DNA from: DATMQA01 sp035566895
GTDB taxonomy: Bacteria > Verrucomicrobiota > Verrucomicrobiia > Limisphaerales > UBA8199
DNA length: 64,000 bases
Direction: 5' to 3'
NCBI GenBank assembly: GCA_035566895.1
Contig: DATMQA010000213.1
Location: 5,689-69,688, forward strand
Under the pieces are notes generated by a model, which was given only the letters and a program-made list of their open reading frames with translations, did no database searches and had not been told where the DNA came from. Shown piece by piece: positions 7,817 through 17,900 of the stretch. Made by a program: the position numbers and the translations under genes. Each line of letters starts with the position of its first letter. Positions within the stretch are counted from its first letter, which is position 1.

Positions 7817-9394
7817 ATGACCTTTCCCCCCATTTATAGCCTGGTGCTTAGCTTTTTTCCGTGCCTCATTCCGCCTTATGCCTTGCGGTTGAGCCGGGTT
7901 TTCGGCACGAGACGGGTTGGGTGGGTGGTTTTCTCGGTGTTTTCGGTATTGGCTGTCCTGCAGGTGGTCCGGGCGTGGCAACCCTTCGGGCTCGGACTCG
8001 ACGCCGGACTAACGCTGGACTTGTTGAATTTCCTGGTGCCGGTCCTCCTGCTCATCAGCATGATACACATCGAGATGCTGTTTAAGGAACGGCTGCGCGT
8101 TGAGCAGGAAGAAAAAAGGTTGCGAGACCGGTTGGAATTCGAGGTGCAGGAGCGCACGGCAGACCTGGACCGCGCCAATGACGCGCTGCAAACAGAGATT
8201 TCGCTGCGTAAGCAAGGCGAACAGGAATTGAGAAAATCCAAGGAGCAATACCGGTTTCTTTTCGACGAGAACCCGCAGCCGATGTGGATCTATGACCTCG
8301 AATCCTTGCGCCTGCTGGCCTTTAATAGCGCCACCTTGCGCCATTACGGCTTTTCCCGCACGGAGTTCAGGGACAAAAGCATAAAAGACCTGTGCCTGCC
8401 GTCTGACATGGACGTGGTGGTCGCCGATTCAGCCAAGCCCAGCCCCGAAGTCCAGCGCCGCGGCCTGTGGCGTCATTGCAAAAAAGACGGCAGCCTCATC
8501 GAAGTGGAGATTACGGCTTTGGACCTGAGCTATGCCGGCTGCGCAGCCAGGCTCATTCTTGCCCATGACGTGACCGCCCAACGGCAGCTTCAAAAACAGT
8601 TGCTGCAAGCCCAAAAAATGGAGGTGACCGCTCAATTGGCAGGCGGAGTCGCCGACCGATTTAACCGATTGATAGACGTTATCGAGGGAGAGGCCAATTC
8701 GCTGGTTCAATATTGCCAGGACCCGCAGGCCGCCGAACCCCTCAAGCGCATCGCCGCCACGGCGGGCTGCACCGCCGGCTTGACGCGCCAATTGCTGGCG
8801 CTGGTGGGCCGGCACCCGATGCAGTTCCAGGCCCTGGATTTGAATGAACTGATCGAGACCCAGATCCCGAAAGTGGCCCGCCTGCTCGGCCAGAAGATTC
8901 TTCTCGAGAAGATGTGGTGGACGAATCCGCCTTCCATCATGGCCGATCCCGCGCTTGTCGAGCAAATCCTCCACATCCTGGTCCTCAACGCGCGGGATGC
9001 GATGCCCAATGGCGGCACCCTGGCGCTCAGCACCGCCGCCGTCCGCGTGGACGAAGCTCATGCGGAGCGGCACGAGGAAGCCCGGCCCGGCGCATTCGTC
9101 TGTCTGTCAGTGTCCGATACCGGTTGCGGCATGACCCCGGAGGTGCAGGCGCGCTTATTTGAACCGTTCTTCACTACCAAAGAAAGCGGCAAAGCCACTG
9201 GCCTTGGCCTGGCGAGCGTCCATGGACTTGTCAAACAGCATGGCGGCTGGCTGGAGGTCAGCACCCAGGCCGGCGCCGGCAGCCGATTCACGGTGTTTTT
9301 CCCCTGCGGCCCCTCGCCCGCCCCGGCCAAGAGGCTCGTTAGTGCGCCGGCCGCGACCGTGTCCGCGGTCGAAGACGAGGTCAGGAGTTTCTGA
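7817..9394 (+). CDS. PAS histidine-kinase-like protein lacking the phospho-acceptor His
   Basis: 525 residues. Three or so N-terminal membrane segments (about 5-85) are followed by a coiled coil (90-145), a PAS domain (145-255), and a DHp/ATPase module resembling hybrid-type NtrB-like kinases. The ATPase motifs look intact: N box VLNARDAMP, G1 DTGCGM, F box FEPFFTTK, G2 GLGLASVHG. In the H box the usual GGVAHDFNNLL reads GGVADRFNRLI, so Asp280 (codon GAC at 8654-8656) replaces the autophosphorylated His. The protein may bind ATP but should not phosphorylate in cis. A clear AGGAG lies 6 bases before the ATG. No response regulator is adjacent. Confidence 0.85.
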   Translation: MTFPPIYSLVLSFFPCLIPPYALRLSRVFGTRRVGWVVFSVFSVLAVLQVVRAWQPFGLGLDAGLTLDLLNFLVPVLLLISMIHIEMLFKERLRVEQEEKRLRDRLEFEVQERTADLDRANDALQTEISLRKQGEQELRKSKEQYRFLFDENPQPMWIYDLESLRLLAFNSATLRHYGFSRTEFRDKSIKDLCLPSDMDVVVADSAKPSPEVQRRGLWRHCKKDGSLIEVEITALDLSYAGCAARLILAHDVTAQRQLQKQLLQAQKMEVTAQLAGGVADRFNRLIDVIEGEANSLVQYCQDPQAAEPLKRIAATAGCTAGLTRQLLALVGRHPMQFQALDLNELIETQIPKVARLLGQKILLEKMWWTNPPSIMADPALVEQILHILVLNARDAMPNGGTLALSTAAVRVDEAHAERHEEARPGAFVCLSVSDTGCGMTPEVQARLFEPFFTTKESGKATGLGLASVHGLVKQHGGWLEVSTQAGAGSRFTVFFPCGPSPAPAKRLVSAPAATVSAVEDEVRSF

Positions 9395-9500
9395 TTAATT
9401 TCGTTCGTTTGCGGTTGCTTCCGCGCTCTGGTGCTTCGCTTTGAGTGAGAGCCGCTGCGCCGTCTCACCATACCTCGTTTCGGACCGGCGAACCCGCATT

Positions 9501-9528
9501 TTGACAAACTGCGTTCCGATGTTAGCCT
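9501..9528 (+). promoter_or_regulatory. Candidate promoter of the pirin gene
   Basis: TTGACA (9501-9506), 16 bases, TAGCCT (9523-9528), about 80 bases before the pirin ATG. A small hairpin, TGGGTT-CTAC-AACCCA (9583-9598), sits immediately before the AGGAGA ribosome site and could affect initiation. Confidence 0.4.
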
Positions 9529-9610
9529 GCTGCGTGGAGTTCCCAGGCTGCAAACGCGAGCCCAACCTGCCTCCGCAGGTCTTGGGTTCTACAACCCATA
9601 GGAGACTTTT

Positions 9611-10513
9611 ATGTCCTTGCGACCCATCAAACGACTGATTAAATCCAAGCCGACCCTGGAAGGAGCCGGCGTGCATTTGCGGCGGGCCTTTGGTTTCGGG
9701 AACACCTCCGACTTCGACCCGTTCCTGCTGCTGGATGATTTCCGCAACGATATTCCCGAGGACTACCTGGCCGGCTTCCCGTGGCACCCGCACCGGGGCA
9801 TCGAAACCATCACCTACGTGCTCGCGGGAACAGTCGAGCACGGCGACAGCATGGGCAACCGCGGCGCCATCACCGCCGGCGACATCCAATGGATGACCGC
9901 CGGCCGAGGCATCATCCACCAGGAGATGCCCAAAGGTGACCACTTAGGCCGCATGCACGGCTTTCAGCTCTGGGCAAACTTGCCCGCCGCGAAGAAAATG
10001 ACCGCCCCGCGGTACCAGGAGATTAAGGCGCTCGAAATCCCCGAGGTCACCGAAGACGATGGCACCACGGCGCGGATTGTTTGTGGCAGCTTCTGGGGAA
10101 AGAAGGGACCGGTCGAAGGGATCGCCGCAGACCCGATCTACGTCGATGTCACCGTCCCACCCGGCAAGCGGAAGAAGCTTGCGGTAGAGACTACGCGTCA
10201 CGCTTTTGCCTATGTCTTCGCGGGTGGCGGCAAATTCTGCAACGCCTCAAGCCCGCTGGCGGTGCCGACCGAAGGCGTCGGTTGGGCCGATACCACGCCG
10301 CCTAAGGAAGCCGACGACCGCTCACTCGTGCTCTTTGACCGCGGCGATGAGGTCGAAGTGCAGGCCGGCGAGGACGGCATCCGGTTCCTCCTCATCTCTG
10401 GAAAGCCCCTCCAGGAACCGGTCGCCTGGTACGGCCCAATTGTGATGAATACCCAGGCAGAACTGCAGCAGGCCTATGAGGAGTTGCAGCAGGGTAAATT
10501 CTTGAAATCGTAG
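9611..10513 (+). CDS. Pirin-family cupin protein
   Basis: A 300-residue bicupin. The N-terminal cupin has the iron-ligand signature WHPHRGIETITYVL and the later HQEMP motif, giving His, His, His and Glu ligands as in pirin. A C-terminal pirin domain (about 180-285) follows. Family members are cytoplasmic metal-binding proteins; some have quercetinase activity and others are regulators. Nothing here selects between these. Good AGGAGA ribosome site. Confidence 0.9.
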   Translation: MSLRPIKRLIKSKPTLEGAGVHLRRAFGFGNTSDFDPFLLLDDFRNDIPEDYLAGFPWHPHRGIETITYVLAGTVEHGDSMGNRGAITAGDIQWMTAGRGIIHQEMPKGDHLGRMHGFQLWANLPAAKKMTAPRYQEIKALEIPEVTEDDGTTARIVCGSFWGKKGPVEGIAADPIYVDVTVPPGKRKKLAVETTRHAFAYVFAGGGKFCNASSPLAVPTEGVGWADTTPPKEADDRSLVLFDRGDEVEVQAGEDGIRFLLISGKPLQEPVAWYGPIVMNTQAELQQAYEELQQGKFLKS

Positions 10514-10647
10514 CTTCCGGGTCTGAGGTGGAACATTCCAATGAACGCTGGCCTGCGTTCGCTTCGGCCGCGCTCCGGCCAATTGACACTTCCTGCTTTA
10601 ATGCGCAAGCTGGGCGCGCGAAAAAAAACACTCCGCTTTCAGTCCGA

Positions 10648-12105
10648 ATGTCGCAGCCTGGAACAACCTCACAAAGCTCCTCAGCTCCGACGTCAGGTTA
10701 TTCAGTCCTGCCCTCACACACTGTCTCCCTCCGTGCTGCCGGCCTCTGTGTGCTATTGACTCTCCTCCCGTTGGCCTTCCTGGTCTGGGCGGTCGTCCAT
10801 TACGCTATTCCCGTCCCCTTTCTGGATGAATGGGACTTCATTCCGCTGCTGGAAAAACTGTATCGCGGCGAGTTGGCCCCTTCCGACCTCTGGGCACCGC
10901 ACAACGAGCACCGCATCCCTTTGTCAAAGTATCTCATGCTTGCGCTGGCCCGCCTGACGGGCTGGAATATCAACTACGAATTGGCGTTCAGCGTGATTCT
11001 GGCGACCGGGATACTCGCCCTTTTGCTTTACCAGCTCAGAACCACTGGCAAACGGCTGAAAATTGCTGGATTGCAGTGGGCCGCCCCGGCCCTCTCTGTG
11101 TTGGTGTTCTCCTTGGCTCAATATCAAAATTGGCTCTGGGGCCAGCAATTCCACATCTTTTTGCATCTGCTGGTGGTGGTCGCCGGTATCGTCCTCCTGG
11201 CCTCCCCCGCGTTCAGTTGGCTGAGGTTTGCCCTCGCCGCTCTGTTGGGGCTTGCGGCCACCTATTCCTTTGGCAGCGGCATCGCTTTTTGGCCGGTCGG
11301 TTTGCTGCTCCTGCTCTGGAAACGGCCGGTCGTCAGGCCAAGAGCAGCCAGCTCCCTGGTCTGGTTGGGGGTAAGTTGCCTCTCGCTGGCTCCTTACTTC
11401 TATCACTACCATACGCCGCAGGCCCAATCCCTCCCTGGCCTCTTGCTCACGCTGCCCGCCTCGTATCTTGGTTATGTGCTCAAATATCTCGGCGGCATCT
11501 GCGCGCAGTACCAGGGCGCCGGCCCCTACGCGTTGGCTTGCGGTCTCGGCGTGCTGCTCGCCACTGCCGGCGCGGCGGCCATCCTTCTCCGAAGAAAAAT
11601 CGCCGACGTTGAAACCCTCCTCCCGTATATCGGATTTGGCCTTTATTCCATCTTTGGCGCGCTCCTCTGTGGTATCGCCAGAGTCCGGTTCGGCAGCGAG
11701 CAGGCGCTCTCCTCGCGCTATTGCACCCTGACAGCTCCGCTCTGGGCATCCTTGATTGTCTTTTTGTTCCTGCTCGTCAACCACCGCACGCAGGCGAATT
11801 TCCGCTCCATGCCGCAGCCCGCGGGTATCGCTCGAACACGCGGTGTTTGGCCATCGCTGGGCAAGGGCGTGCTGGCCCTTTCCCTTGGCCTGCTGGTGCT
11901 GGGTTCAATTTTTGCCACCACGGCCGCCAGGGCGCTCTCCCAACGACAGGCTGCGGGCCGGGCAGAACTACTCCACTTAGCGGCCCACCCAGAGGGGCCA
12001 ATCGATTATGGTGCTCTGGCTTTGCTCTACCCTCGACCACAAACCGTCGTCGAACGCTATCCCTTCCTCCTCAGGCGCCATCTAACGGTCTTTCACGACC
12101 GATGA
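10648..12105 (+). CDS. Polytopic membrane protein, possibly a GT-C-type glycosyltransferase
   Basis: About 485 residues with ten or more predicted membrane helices. After the first helix there is an acidic loop (PFLDEWDFIPLLEKLYRG) and a conserved-looking WAPHNEHRIP segment. An acidic residue pair in the first extracytoplasmic loop is the hallmark of GT-C lipid-linked sugar transferases, but no family signature is decisive. The open frame extends back to 10528; the ATG at 10648 is preferred because the earlier part is low-complexity and has no ribosome site. The 3' end overlaps the convergent small gene by 24 bases. Confidence 0.6.
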   Translation: MSQPGTTSQSSSAPTSGYSVLPSHTVSLRAAGLCVLLTLLPLAFLVWAVVHYAIPVPFLDEWDFIPLLEKLYRGELAPSDLWAPHNEHRIPLSKYLMLALARLTGWNINYELAFSVILATGILALLLYQLRTTGKRLKIAGLQWAAPALSVLVFSLAQYQNWLWGQQFHIFLHLLVVVAGIVLLASPAFSWLRFALAALLGLAATYSFGSGIAFWPVGLLLLLWKRPVVRPRAASSLVWLGVSCLSLAPYFYHYHTPQAQSLPGLLLTLPASYLGYVLKYLGGICAQYQGAGPYALACGLGVLLATAGAAAILLRRKIADVETLLPYIGFGLYSIFGALLCGIARVRFGSEQALSSRYCTLTAPLWASLIVFLFLLVNHRTQANFRSMPQPAGIARTRGVWPSLGKGVLALSLGLLVLGSIFATTAARALSQRQAAGRAELLHLAAHPEGPIDYGALALLYPRPQTVVERYPFLLRRHLTVFHDR

Positions 12106-12375
12106 TTCTCCGTCACTCGCTTTTCTCTTTTGCGGTTTCCGGGCCTTCTCGGTTTTTGCGGGGACGGTTTTGACGGCGAGTTTCGCCTCTCTGCGCGCTT
12201 GTTTGGCCGCTCGCCTGGCTTGCTTGAAGGCCTTGCGCGCCTCTCTGTATTTCATCTTTGCCAGCCGGGCTTGCTTGCGGGCTGCCTTGGCGTTCTTCTC
12301 CGCCTTTATCGCACGCACGATCAAATGACGGGCATCGGCCTTGCCGTTCTTTCTGCTCGATTTAGTGGCTTTCAT
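12082..12375 (-). CDS. Small Lys/Arg/Ala-rich basic protein
   Basis: A 97-residue, strongly basic protein made of near-continuous helix-forming KA/RA repeats (AKAARKQARLAKMKYREARK and similar). It is like histone-H1-type or other nucleic-acid-associated proteins, and a basic coiled coil is also possible. It has an ATG start and no signal peptide. Low complexity prevents family assignment. It overlaps the end of the preceding convergent gene by 24 bases. Confidence 0.55.
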   Translation of the reverse strand: MKATKSSRKNGKADARHLIVRAIKAEKNAKAARKQARLAKMKYREARKAFKQARRAAKQARREAKLAVKTVPAKTEKARKPQKRKASDGESSVVKDR

Positions 12376-12647
12376 GTTGTTGTTTCAGCGAGGCAAGGGG
12401 CGGCGTCGAAAAACCCATCGAGCCAGCCCACAGCCGAAGGTCTTTAATTTTGTGAGTGCCACGGTAGCACGCGCAAGTTTTTGAATGTTACATTTTTTAC
12501 CGTGACTGGCCCTGTGAACAGGTTGTGAATAACTCCGGGTTGCCCCGACTGTAGGTTCGAACTAGCCTCCACCCAATCCAGCTAGAGCCTTAGGCGGCTT
12601 CTGGGTGACTGAAGCTTTCGCAAAGCGTCCTGCAAATTCGAAACATT

Positions 12648-13718
12648 ATGGATGCGCCTCAACTTCCGCAGTCGAATGTGGCCAGTATCCCGCCGCCATC
12701 CGCCGGGATTGGGGCCCTGCAACTACCCGTATCCGAATCCACGCCTCTGGGCGCTTTCACTCTTCCGACTCCAGCCCAGCCGCCAATCAGCCGCTCGCCT
12801 GTCCCCACCCTTGCTGCCCCGCCCGCTCCCTGGCGCCTCCCTGCGACGGTCGGTCCTTTCCTGGCCGATTCATTGCGCAGCCGCTGGGAGTCCTACCGGG
12901 CACGGCTTCAGGGTTGCCAGGACGATTTTTCGGAAGAAACGGTGCATGAATTGCGCGTGGCGACGCGCAGGTTGATTGCCCAGTTCGTCATGCTCCGTTG
13001 TGTCTTACCCGACACCACGGCTGAAAAGGCGCGCCGGGTCTTGAAACGCCAACTCAAGGCCCTGGGCCAACTCCGGGATACTCACGTCCAGCGCTTGTTT
13101 ATGGAACGCCATGTGGCGGGCTTTCCCCACTTGCTCTTCGTGCTGGATTCTCTCCGGCGCCGCGAGCGCCGGCTGGAGAAGGCCGCCGCTGCAAAAGTAA
13201 CCGCCTTCAGCGCCCGAAAGCTGGGAAAATTGATTCTAAGCCTCAGCGAGCATCTGGCTAGTAACTCCGCCCGGGCCAGCCGTTCCGACCGCCTTGCGGC
13301 CACCGTGGCCCAAGCCACGGCCGACGCCTTTGCCCACGTGGTCCGCCGCCATCAGGCCATTGCTCCCGCCAGCCCGGGAACCATTCACCGAACACGCGTC
13401 GCCTTCAAAAAATTCCGCTATATGCTCGAATCATTGTCGCCTGACTTTACGGGGCTGACCAAACGCGACCTGCGCGCCATGGCTCGTTACCAGCGCCGGA
13501 TGGGACTTCTCCAGGACCTCGAAGTCATGCATGGGTGCATCACCGCCTTCGTCCAGAAACACAAAGGAATGGGGGCTTCCCTTCGGCCTTTTGCCCGCCA
13601 TTTGCAAGCCAAACGAGCGCGCGCCCTGCGCTCCTTCCTGAAATCCGCCGACGAGCTCTTTGAGTTCTGGCCCCCAGGGCGCGCCGCGGCCAACCCGCAT
13701 ATCGCCGCCGCTGCCTGA
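12648..13718 (+). CDS. CHAD-domain protein
   Basis: 356 residues. A Pro-rich, probably disordered N-terminus (1-70) is followed by a helical CHAD domain with the characteristic histidines (VHELRVATRRL near 105, LGQLRDTHVQ, HRTRVAFKKFRYMLE, LGLLQDLEVMH-like). CHAD domains bind inorganic polyphosphate through these His and basic residues. The usual CYTH partner domain is absent. It is convergent with the phosphofructokinase gene, with a gap of 28 bases. Confidence 0.85.
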   Translation: MDAPQLPQSNVASIPPPSAGIGALQLPVSESTPLGAFTLPTPAQPPISRSPVPTLAAPPAPWRLPATVGPFLADSLRSRWESYRARLQGCQDDFSEETVHELRVATRRLIAQFVMLRCVLPDTTAEKARRVLKRQLKALGQLRDTHVQRLFMERHVAGFPHLLFVLDSLRRRERRLEKAAAAKVTAFSARKLGKLILSLSEHLASNSARASRSDRLAATVAQATADAFAHVVRRHQAIAPASPGTIHRTRVAFKKFRYMLESLSPDFTGLTKRDLRAMARYQRRMGLLQDLEVMHGCITAFVQKHKGMGASLRPFARHLQAKRARALRSFLKSADELFEFWPPGRAAANPHIAAAA

Positions 13719-13746
13719 AGGCGTCGCAAGTTTTTGAGGGCCGATC

Positions 13747-14880
13747 CTAGTCGCCCAGACACGTGCCGACGCGCCGGGCGCTTTCGATCCAGGGATGTTC
13801 GAGCGGTACGGTTTTCACCTTCCCGGCGACCTTCTCCAGCGGGACCGGTTCGGCGCCCTCGCCGCGGGCGGCCACCATCACCCCGAAGACTCTCTCATGG
13901 ATCAGGTCGGCGCACGCCGTGCCGAGCCGCGTCGCCAGCAGCCGGTCGCCGGCCGACGGGGTGCCCCCGCGTTGCACGTAACCCAGAATGGTGACGCGCG
14001 ATTCGAGATGGGTAAGTTCTTCAAGCTGTTTGGCCAAACGAAGGGTGTTTCCAGCATGCTTGGCTTCGAGAGCTTCGAGTTCGAGCCTGGCGGCCTGGCG
14101 CTGGACTTTGTCTCGTGCCTTTTCTTTCCTCTCCTGGGCCGCCCGGCAAGCTTCCGCATCTTGCTTCCCCAGCGCTCCTTCGGCGACCGCGACGATGCTG
14201 AAATTAGTGCCATGCTTGCTGCGCGTCCGGATCGCCTGCGCGATGATGCCAAGGTCGTAAGGTATTTCGGGAATCAGGATGACATCCGCGCCTCCGGCAA
14301 TGCCGGCGCCCAACGCCAGCCACCCGGCCCGATGGCCCATGACCTCAGCGACGACAATCCGGTGATGGCTGTGCGCAGTGCTGTGGAGCCGGTCAATCGC
14401 TTCGGTCGCTATCCCCAGCGCCGTGTCGAAACCGAAAGTCGCATCCGTCATCGCCACGTCATTATCGATGGTCTTCGGCAACGTCAGCACCGGCAGCCCC
14501 GCTTGCGCCAGGTGCAACGCGCTCTTTTGCGTGCCGCCGCCGCCCAGGCACACCAGCGCGTCCAGCCCGTGTCTTTTACAGTTCTCGAGGATGACCTTGG
14601 TCATGTCGCGCCGCCGGCCATCCACTTCCATGCGGTACGGCCGGTCGCGACTGGTCCCGAGAATGGTGCCGCCCACCGTAAGAATGCCGGCCAGCGTGCT
14701 TTTATCCAGCCGGAGGCGTCGATCCTCGGCCAGCCCCCGGAACCCATCGCGAAACCCAATAAACTCCATGCCATAACACCCGAGCGCCGCTTTTCCCACC
14801 GCACGGATCGCGGCATTCAGTCCTGGGCTGTCGCCCCCGGCTGTCAGAATCCCGATTCGTTGCTTTTTTGCCATGGCCAC
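13747..14880 (-). CDS. pfkA: 6-phosphofructokinase (ATP- or PPi-dependent)
   Basis: 377 residues, PFK family. It has GILTAGGDSPGLNAAIR, the catalytic PKTIDNDV segment and the fructose-6-phosphate motif MGHRAGWLALGAG. The phosphoryl-donor loop reads LGGGGTQKSA: the usual GGDG Asp is Gly, while the position that selects ATP over PPi is Gly (ATP-like). Lys in PKTIDND is found in PPi enzymes and in mixed clades, so the donor is ambiguous. A charged helical insert (about 245-290) is typical of the longer bacterial forms. The start is ATG 14880 or 14874. Confidence 0.9.
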   Translation of the reverse strand: MAMAKKQRIGILTAGGDSPGLNAAIRAVGKAALGCYGMEFIGFRDGFRGLAEDRRLRLDKSTLAGILTVGGTILGTSRDRPYRMEVDGRRRDMTKVILENCKRHGLDALVCLGGGGTQKSALHLAQAGLPVLTLPKTIDNDVAMTDATFGFDTALGIATEAIDRLHSTAHSHHRIVVAEVMGHRAGWLALGAGIAGGADVILIPEIPYDLGIIAQAIRTRSKHGTNFSIVAVAEGALGKQDAEACRAAQERKEKARDKVQRQAARLELEALEAKHAGNTLRLAKQLEELTHLESRVTILGYVQRGGTPSAGDRLLATRLGTACADLIHERVFGVMVAARGEGAEPVPLEKVAGKVKTVPLEHPWIESARRVGTCLGD

Positions 14881-14989
14881 CGTCCCGTTGAATTGGATTG
14901 TCGAATTAACCTCAAAGCAAAATCATCTTGCACTTGGTCCGACTCTGGTTAAGGTAACCGATAGTTCCCAGCTCTTACGACAGCAAATT

Positions 14990-17900
14990 ATGAAAACCAT
15001 CAATTTGTTTATGGCGTATTCTTCCCTGTGGCCGCAACTGGCAAAATGGCTCGCCGTCGTTGCGACGCTTGTATTGGCCGGGCTCTGGAGTGTCGACGAA
15101 AGCCAGGCTGCCATCTTGAGCTGGTCCGGCGGTGGCGGCGCAAACGCCAATTGGAACAACAACGCCAACTGGGGTTTTGCCGGCACGCCTGCGAGCGGCG
15201 ACACTCTTATCTTCCCCGCCAGCCAGCCCAATCTGGTCAACACCAACAACATTGCCGGGCTGACGTTGAATCAAATCCGCTTTGTCGGCGCGGGTGGCGG
15301 CTATGACATTCGTGGGAACGCCTTCACCCTGACAAATAATATCGAGGCGACCAACTCGGCGGTAGCGAACACCCTCGAAAACAATATCACTCTGGCTGGC
15401 GCGGATCAGACGGTGGAGGTCACGACTATATTGACGCTGTCCGGCGCGTTGAGCGGCAGCGTCGGGCTGACCAAAACCGGGGCCGGAACGCTGCTCTTCC
15501 AGACAGGGGGTAACAACACCTACGCCGGCACCACGCGCGTCAATGCCGGCACCTTGCAGTTAAACGTTGGCGGAACCAACGCCTTTGGCGGCCCGCTCGT
15601 CATCGGCGATGGCTCGGGCGCCGGCAGCCCCGTCGTCCGGTTGCTACAGAGCAGCGAGATCCCCGATAACCAACCGATCACGGTCAACCTGAACGGTCTT
15701 TTGGATTTGAACAGTTTCTTTGACGTCACCGGCCCATTAACGCTCCAGGGCGCCACCGTTTCGACCGGAAGCGGGCTGCTGTCGCTAAACGGGGACTTGA
15801 CCGTGCTTGGCTCGGCTGTCATACCGATTATCAATGGCAACCTGAGGTTCAATGGCGGTATGCGCGTTGTCAGCATTGCTCACGGCACTTCGCCCTACGA
15901 CCTGAACCTCTTTGCCAACGTCAGCGATGCCGGCGGCGGCCTGTTGTTCACTAACAGCGTGCCGTCGTTGACCTTCGCGCAGTTGCTGGGCAACAACACC
16001 TTCACCGGCCCTCTGATCATTGATAATATTACGCTGGCAGCGGAAACGCCCACGGCCTTAGGCGCAGGCGGGTCGCTCGCAAGCACGACCGTGGGAAGCC
16101 ATGGCACGCTCTGGCTGTACTCCACGGGAGTCACCAACGGCTCGCTCACGATGGCGGACGGCGCTACGCTGGTTGGACAGAACAACACCACCTGGGCGGG
16201 GCCGATCGTCCTCAACGGCGACGTCACGTTGGACTGTTATCCTTCAGGCAACACCCTGGACTTGGTCGGCACCATCAGCGGCAGCGGCGGCTTCAACAAA
16301 GTGAATGCCGGCACCGTTCGTCTGTCTGGAACCAACGCCAACACCTACGCGGGCACTACCCTCGTGAGCTTTGGCACGCTGGAGTTGAATAAGATTGGAG
16401 GGGGTACCACTGTTTATGCGGTCCCGGGTTCGCTGGTGCTTTCAAATGGCACCACGGCCCGCTTGCTCCAGCCCTTTCAACTGTACTCCGCCTACAGGTC
16501 CTTGGCGCTGACCGTGACGCTGTATCCTGACAGCGTATTGGATTTGAACGGGTTTAGTGATTGGCTCGCGCAGCTCAGCATCAGCGGCGCGCAGATCACA
16601 GCCGGGAGCCTGCTCTATTTGAGCGGGAACGTCACCATTGTATCCGCCACCAACTCGAATTCGTTGATCCGCGGCAATCTCCAGCTCTTCCCTTGGGGCG
16701 GCGTGACCAATAATATCCTGACGAATTCCGGCCATTATTTTTCGCCCGATCTGATCATCAGTGCCAATGTCAGCAGTTTTGGAAACAACACCCTGATTAA
16801 GGACGGCGACGGGGAAGTGGAGCTGCGCGGGACCAACAACACCTTTACCGGCGCGACCATCGTCAATAACGGCGACCTCTGGGTGGATTACACCAATGGC
16901 CTCGGCAATACCAACCTGCCCGCTACCGTCAACAACACCGGCAGTCTCTTCCTTAACTTCAATGCCGCGATCGGGTTGAAGCCGCTCATCCTTAATGGCA
17001 ACGGCTCTTCTATTGGTGCCTTGAGCGCGGGCGGAACCAATAGCTGGGACGGAAACATTATCCTTGCCACCAACGTCATGATTAACTGCTTTTCGAACAC
17101 GAGTATGACGCTCAACGGGGCGATTAGCGGCCCGGGCTCGCTAACCGAGAATGGGGCCGGGCTCCTCACCCTGGCCGGCTCAACCGCCAACACCTACGCC
17201 GGCCTCACCACTCTGAAACCTGGCACGACGCTCTTGCTGAGCAAGTCGATTCTTAACGGAGCCATCCCGGGAAGCCTGGATGTTTTTGGAACCTTGCGCC
17301 TGGGGGCCAACAATCAGATTGCTGACTCAGCCGATGTTCACCTCGAAAGCGGCAGTTTGTTTGATTTTGGCACCTATTTTGACCGAATCGACACCCTGCG
17401 TGGCTCGGGCAACGTGACCTTCGGGGTCAACGGCTTTATCGAGGTCGGCTTGAACAACGGGAGCAGCACCTATGACGGCGTCATGTCCGGCACGGGCTAC
17501 CCGGGCTATACGGTTGGTAAAATCGGCTCCGGCACCTTTACTATGAACGGCAACAACACTTTTACCGTGGGCGTGTTCCAGGTTTCCTCTCCTGGCAAAC
17601 TCATTGTCAACGGTTCCCAACCCCAGATTCCGGTGATCGTAGGTTCCAGCGCCACGCTCGGCGGCTCCGGCACCGTCGGCCCCATCGCGGCCAGTGGCAT
17701 CATTTCTCCAGGAAACAGCCCCGGCATCCTCACCAGTAGCAATGTCACCTTCTCCGCCAGCGGCAACTTTACCGTCGAGCTCACCGGACCAAATCCCGGC
17801 GTCGGCGGCTACGACCAATTGAACGTCCGTGGCACTAATGACCTTGCCAATGCCTCGCTTACTGTCCTTCCCCTCTTCACCAGCCCCGTCGCCGTTGGCC

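Noticed and set aside
12522..12534. DnaA-box-like TTGTGAATAA suggesting an origin
   Set aside because: A single match to TTATNCACA with no cluster, no AT-rich unwinding element and no dnaA/dnaN/gidA nearby.
12549..12600. GGTTCGAAC resembling a tRNA T-loop
   Set aside because: No flanking acceptor, D or anticodon stems could be built.
13795..14952. 385-codon plus-strand frame
   Set aside because: Antisense to phosphofructokinase, which has unmistakable motifs.
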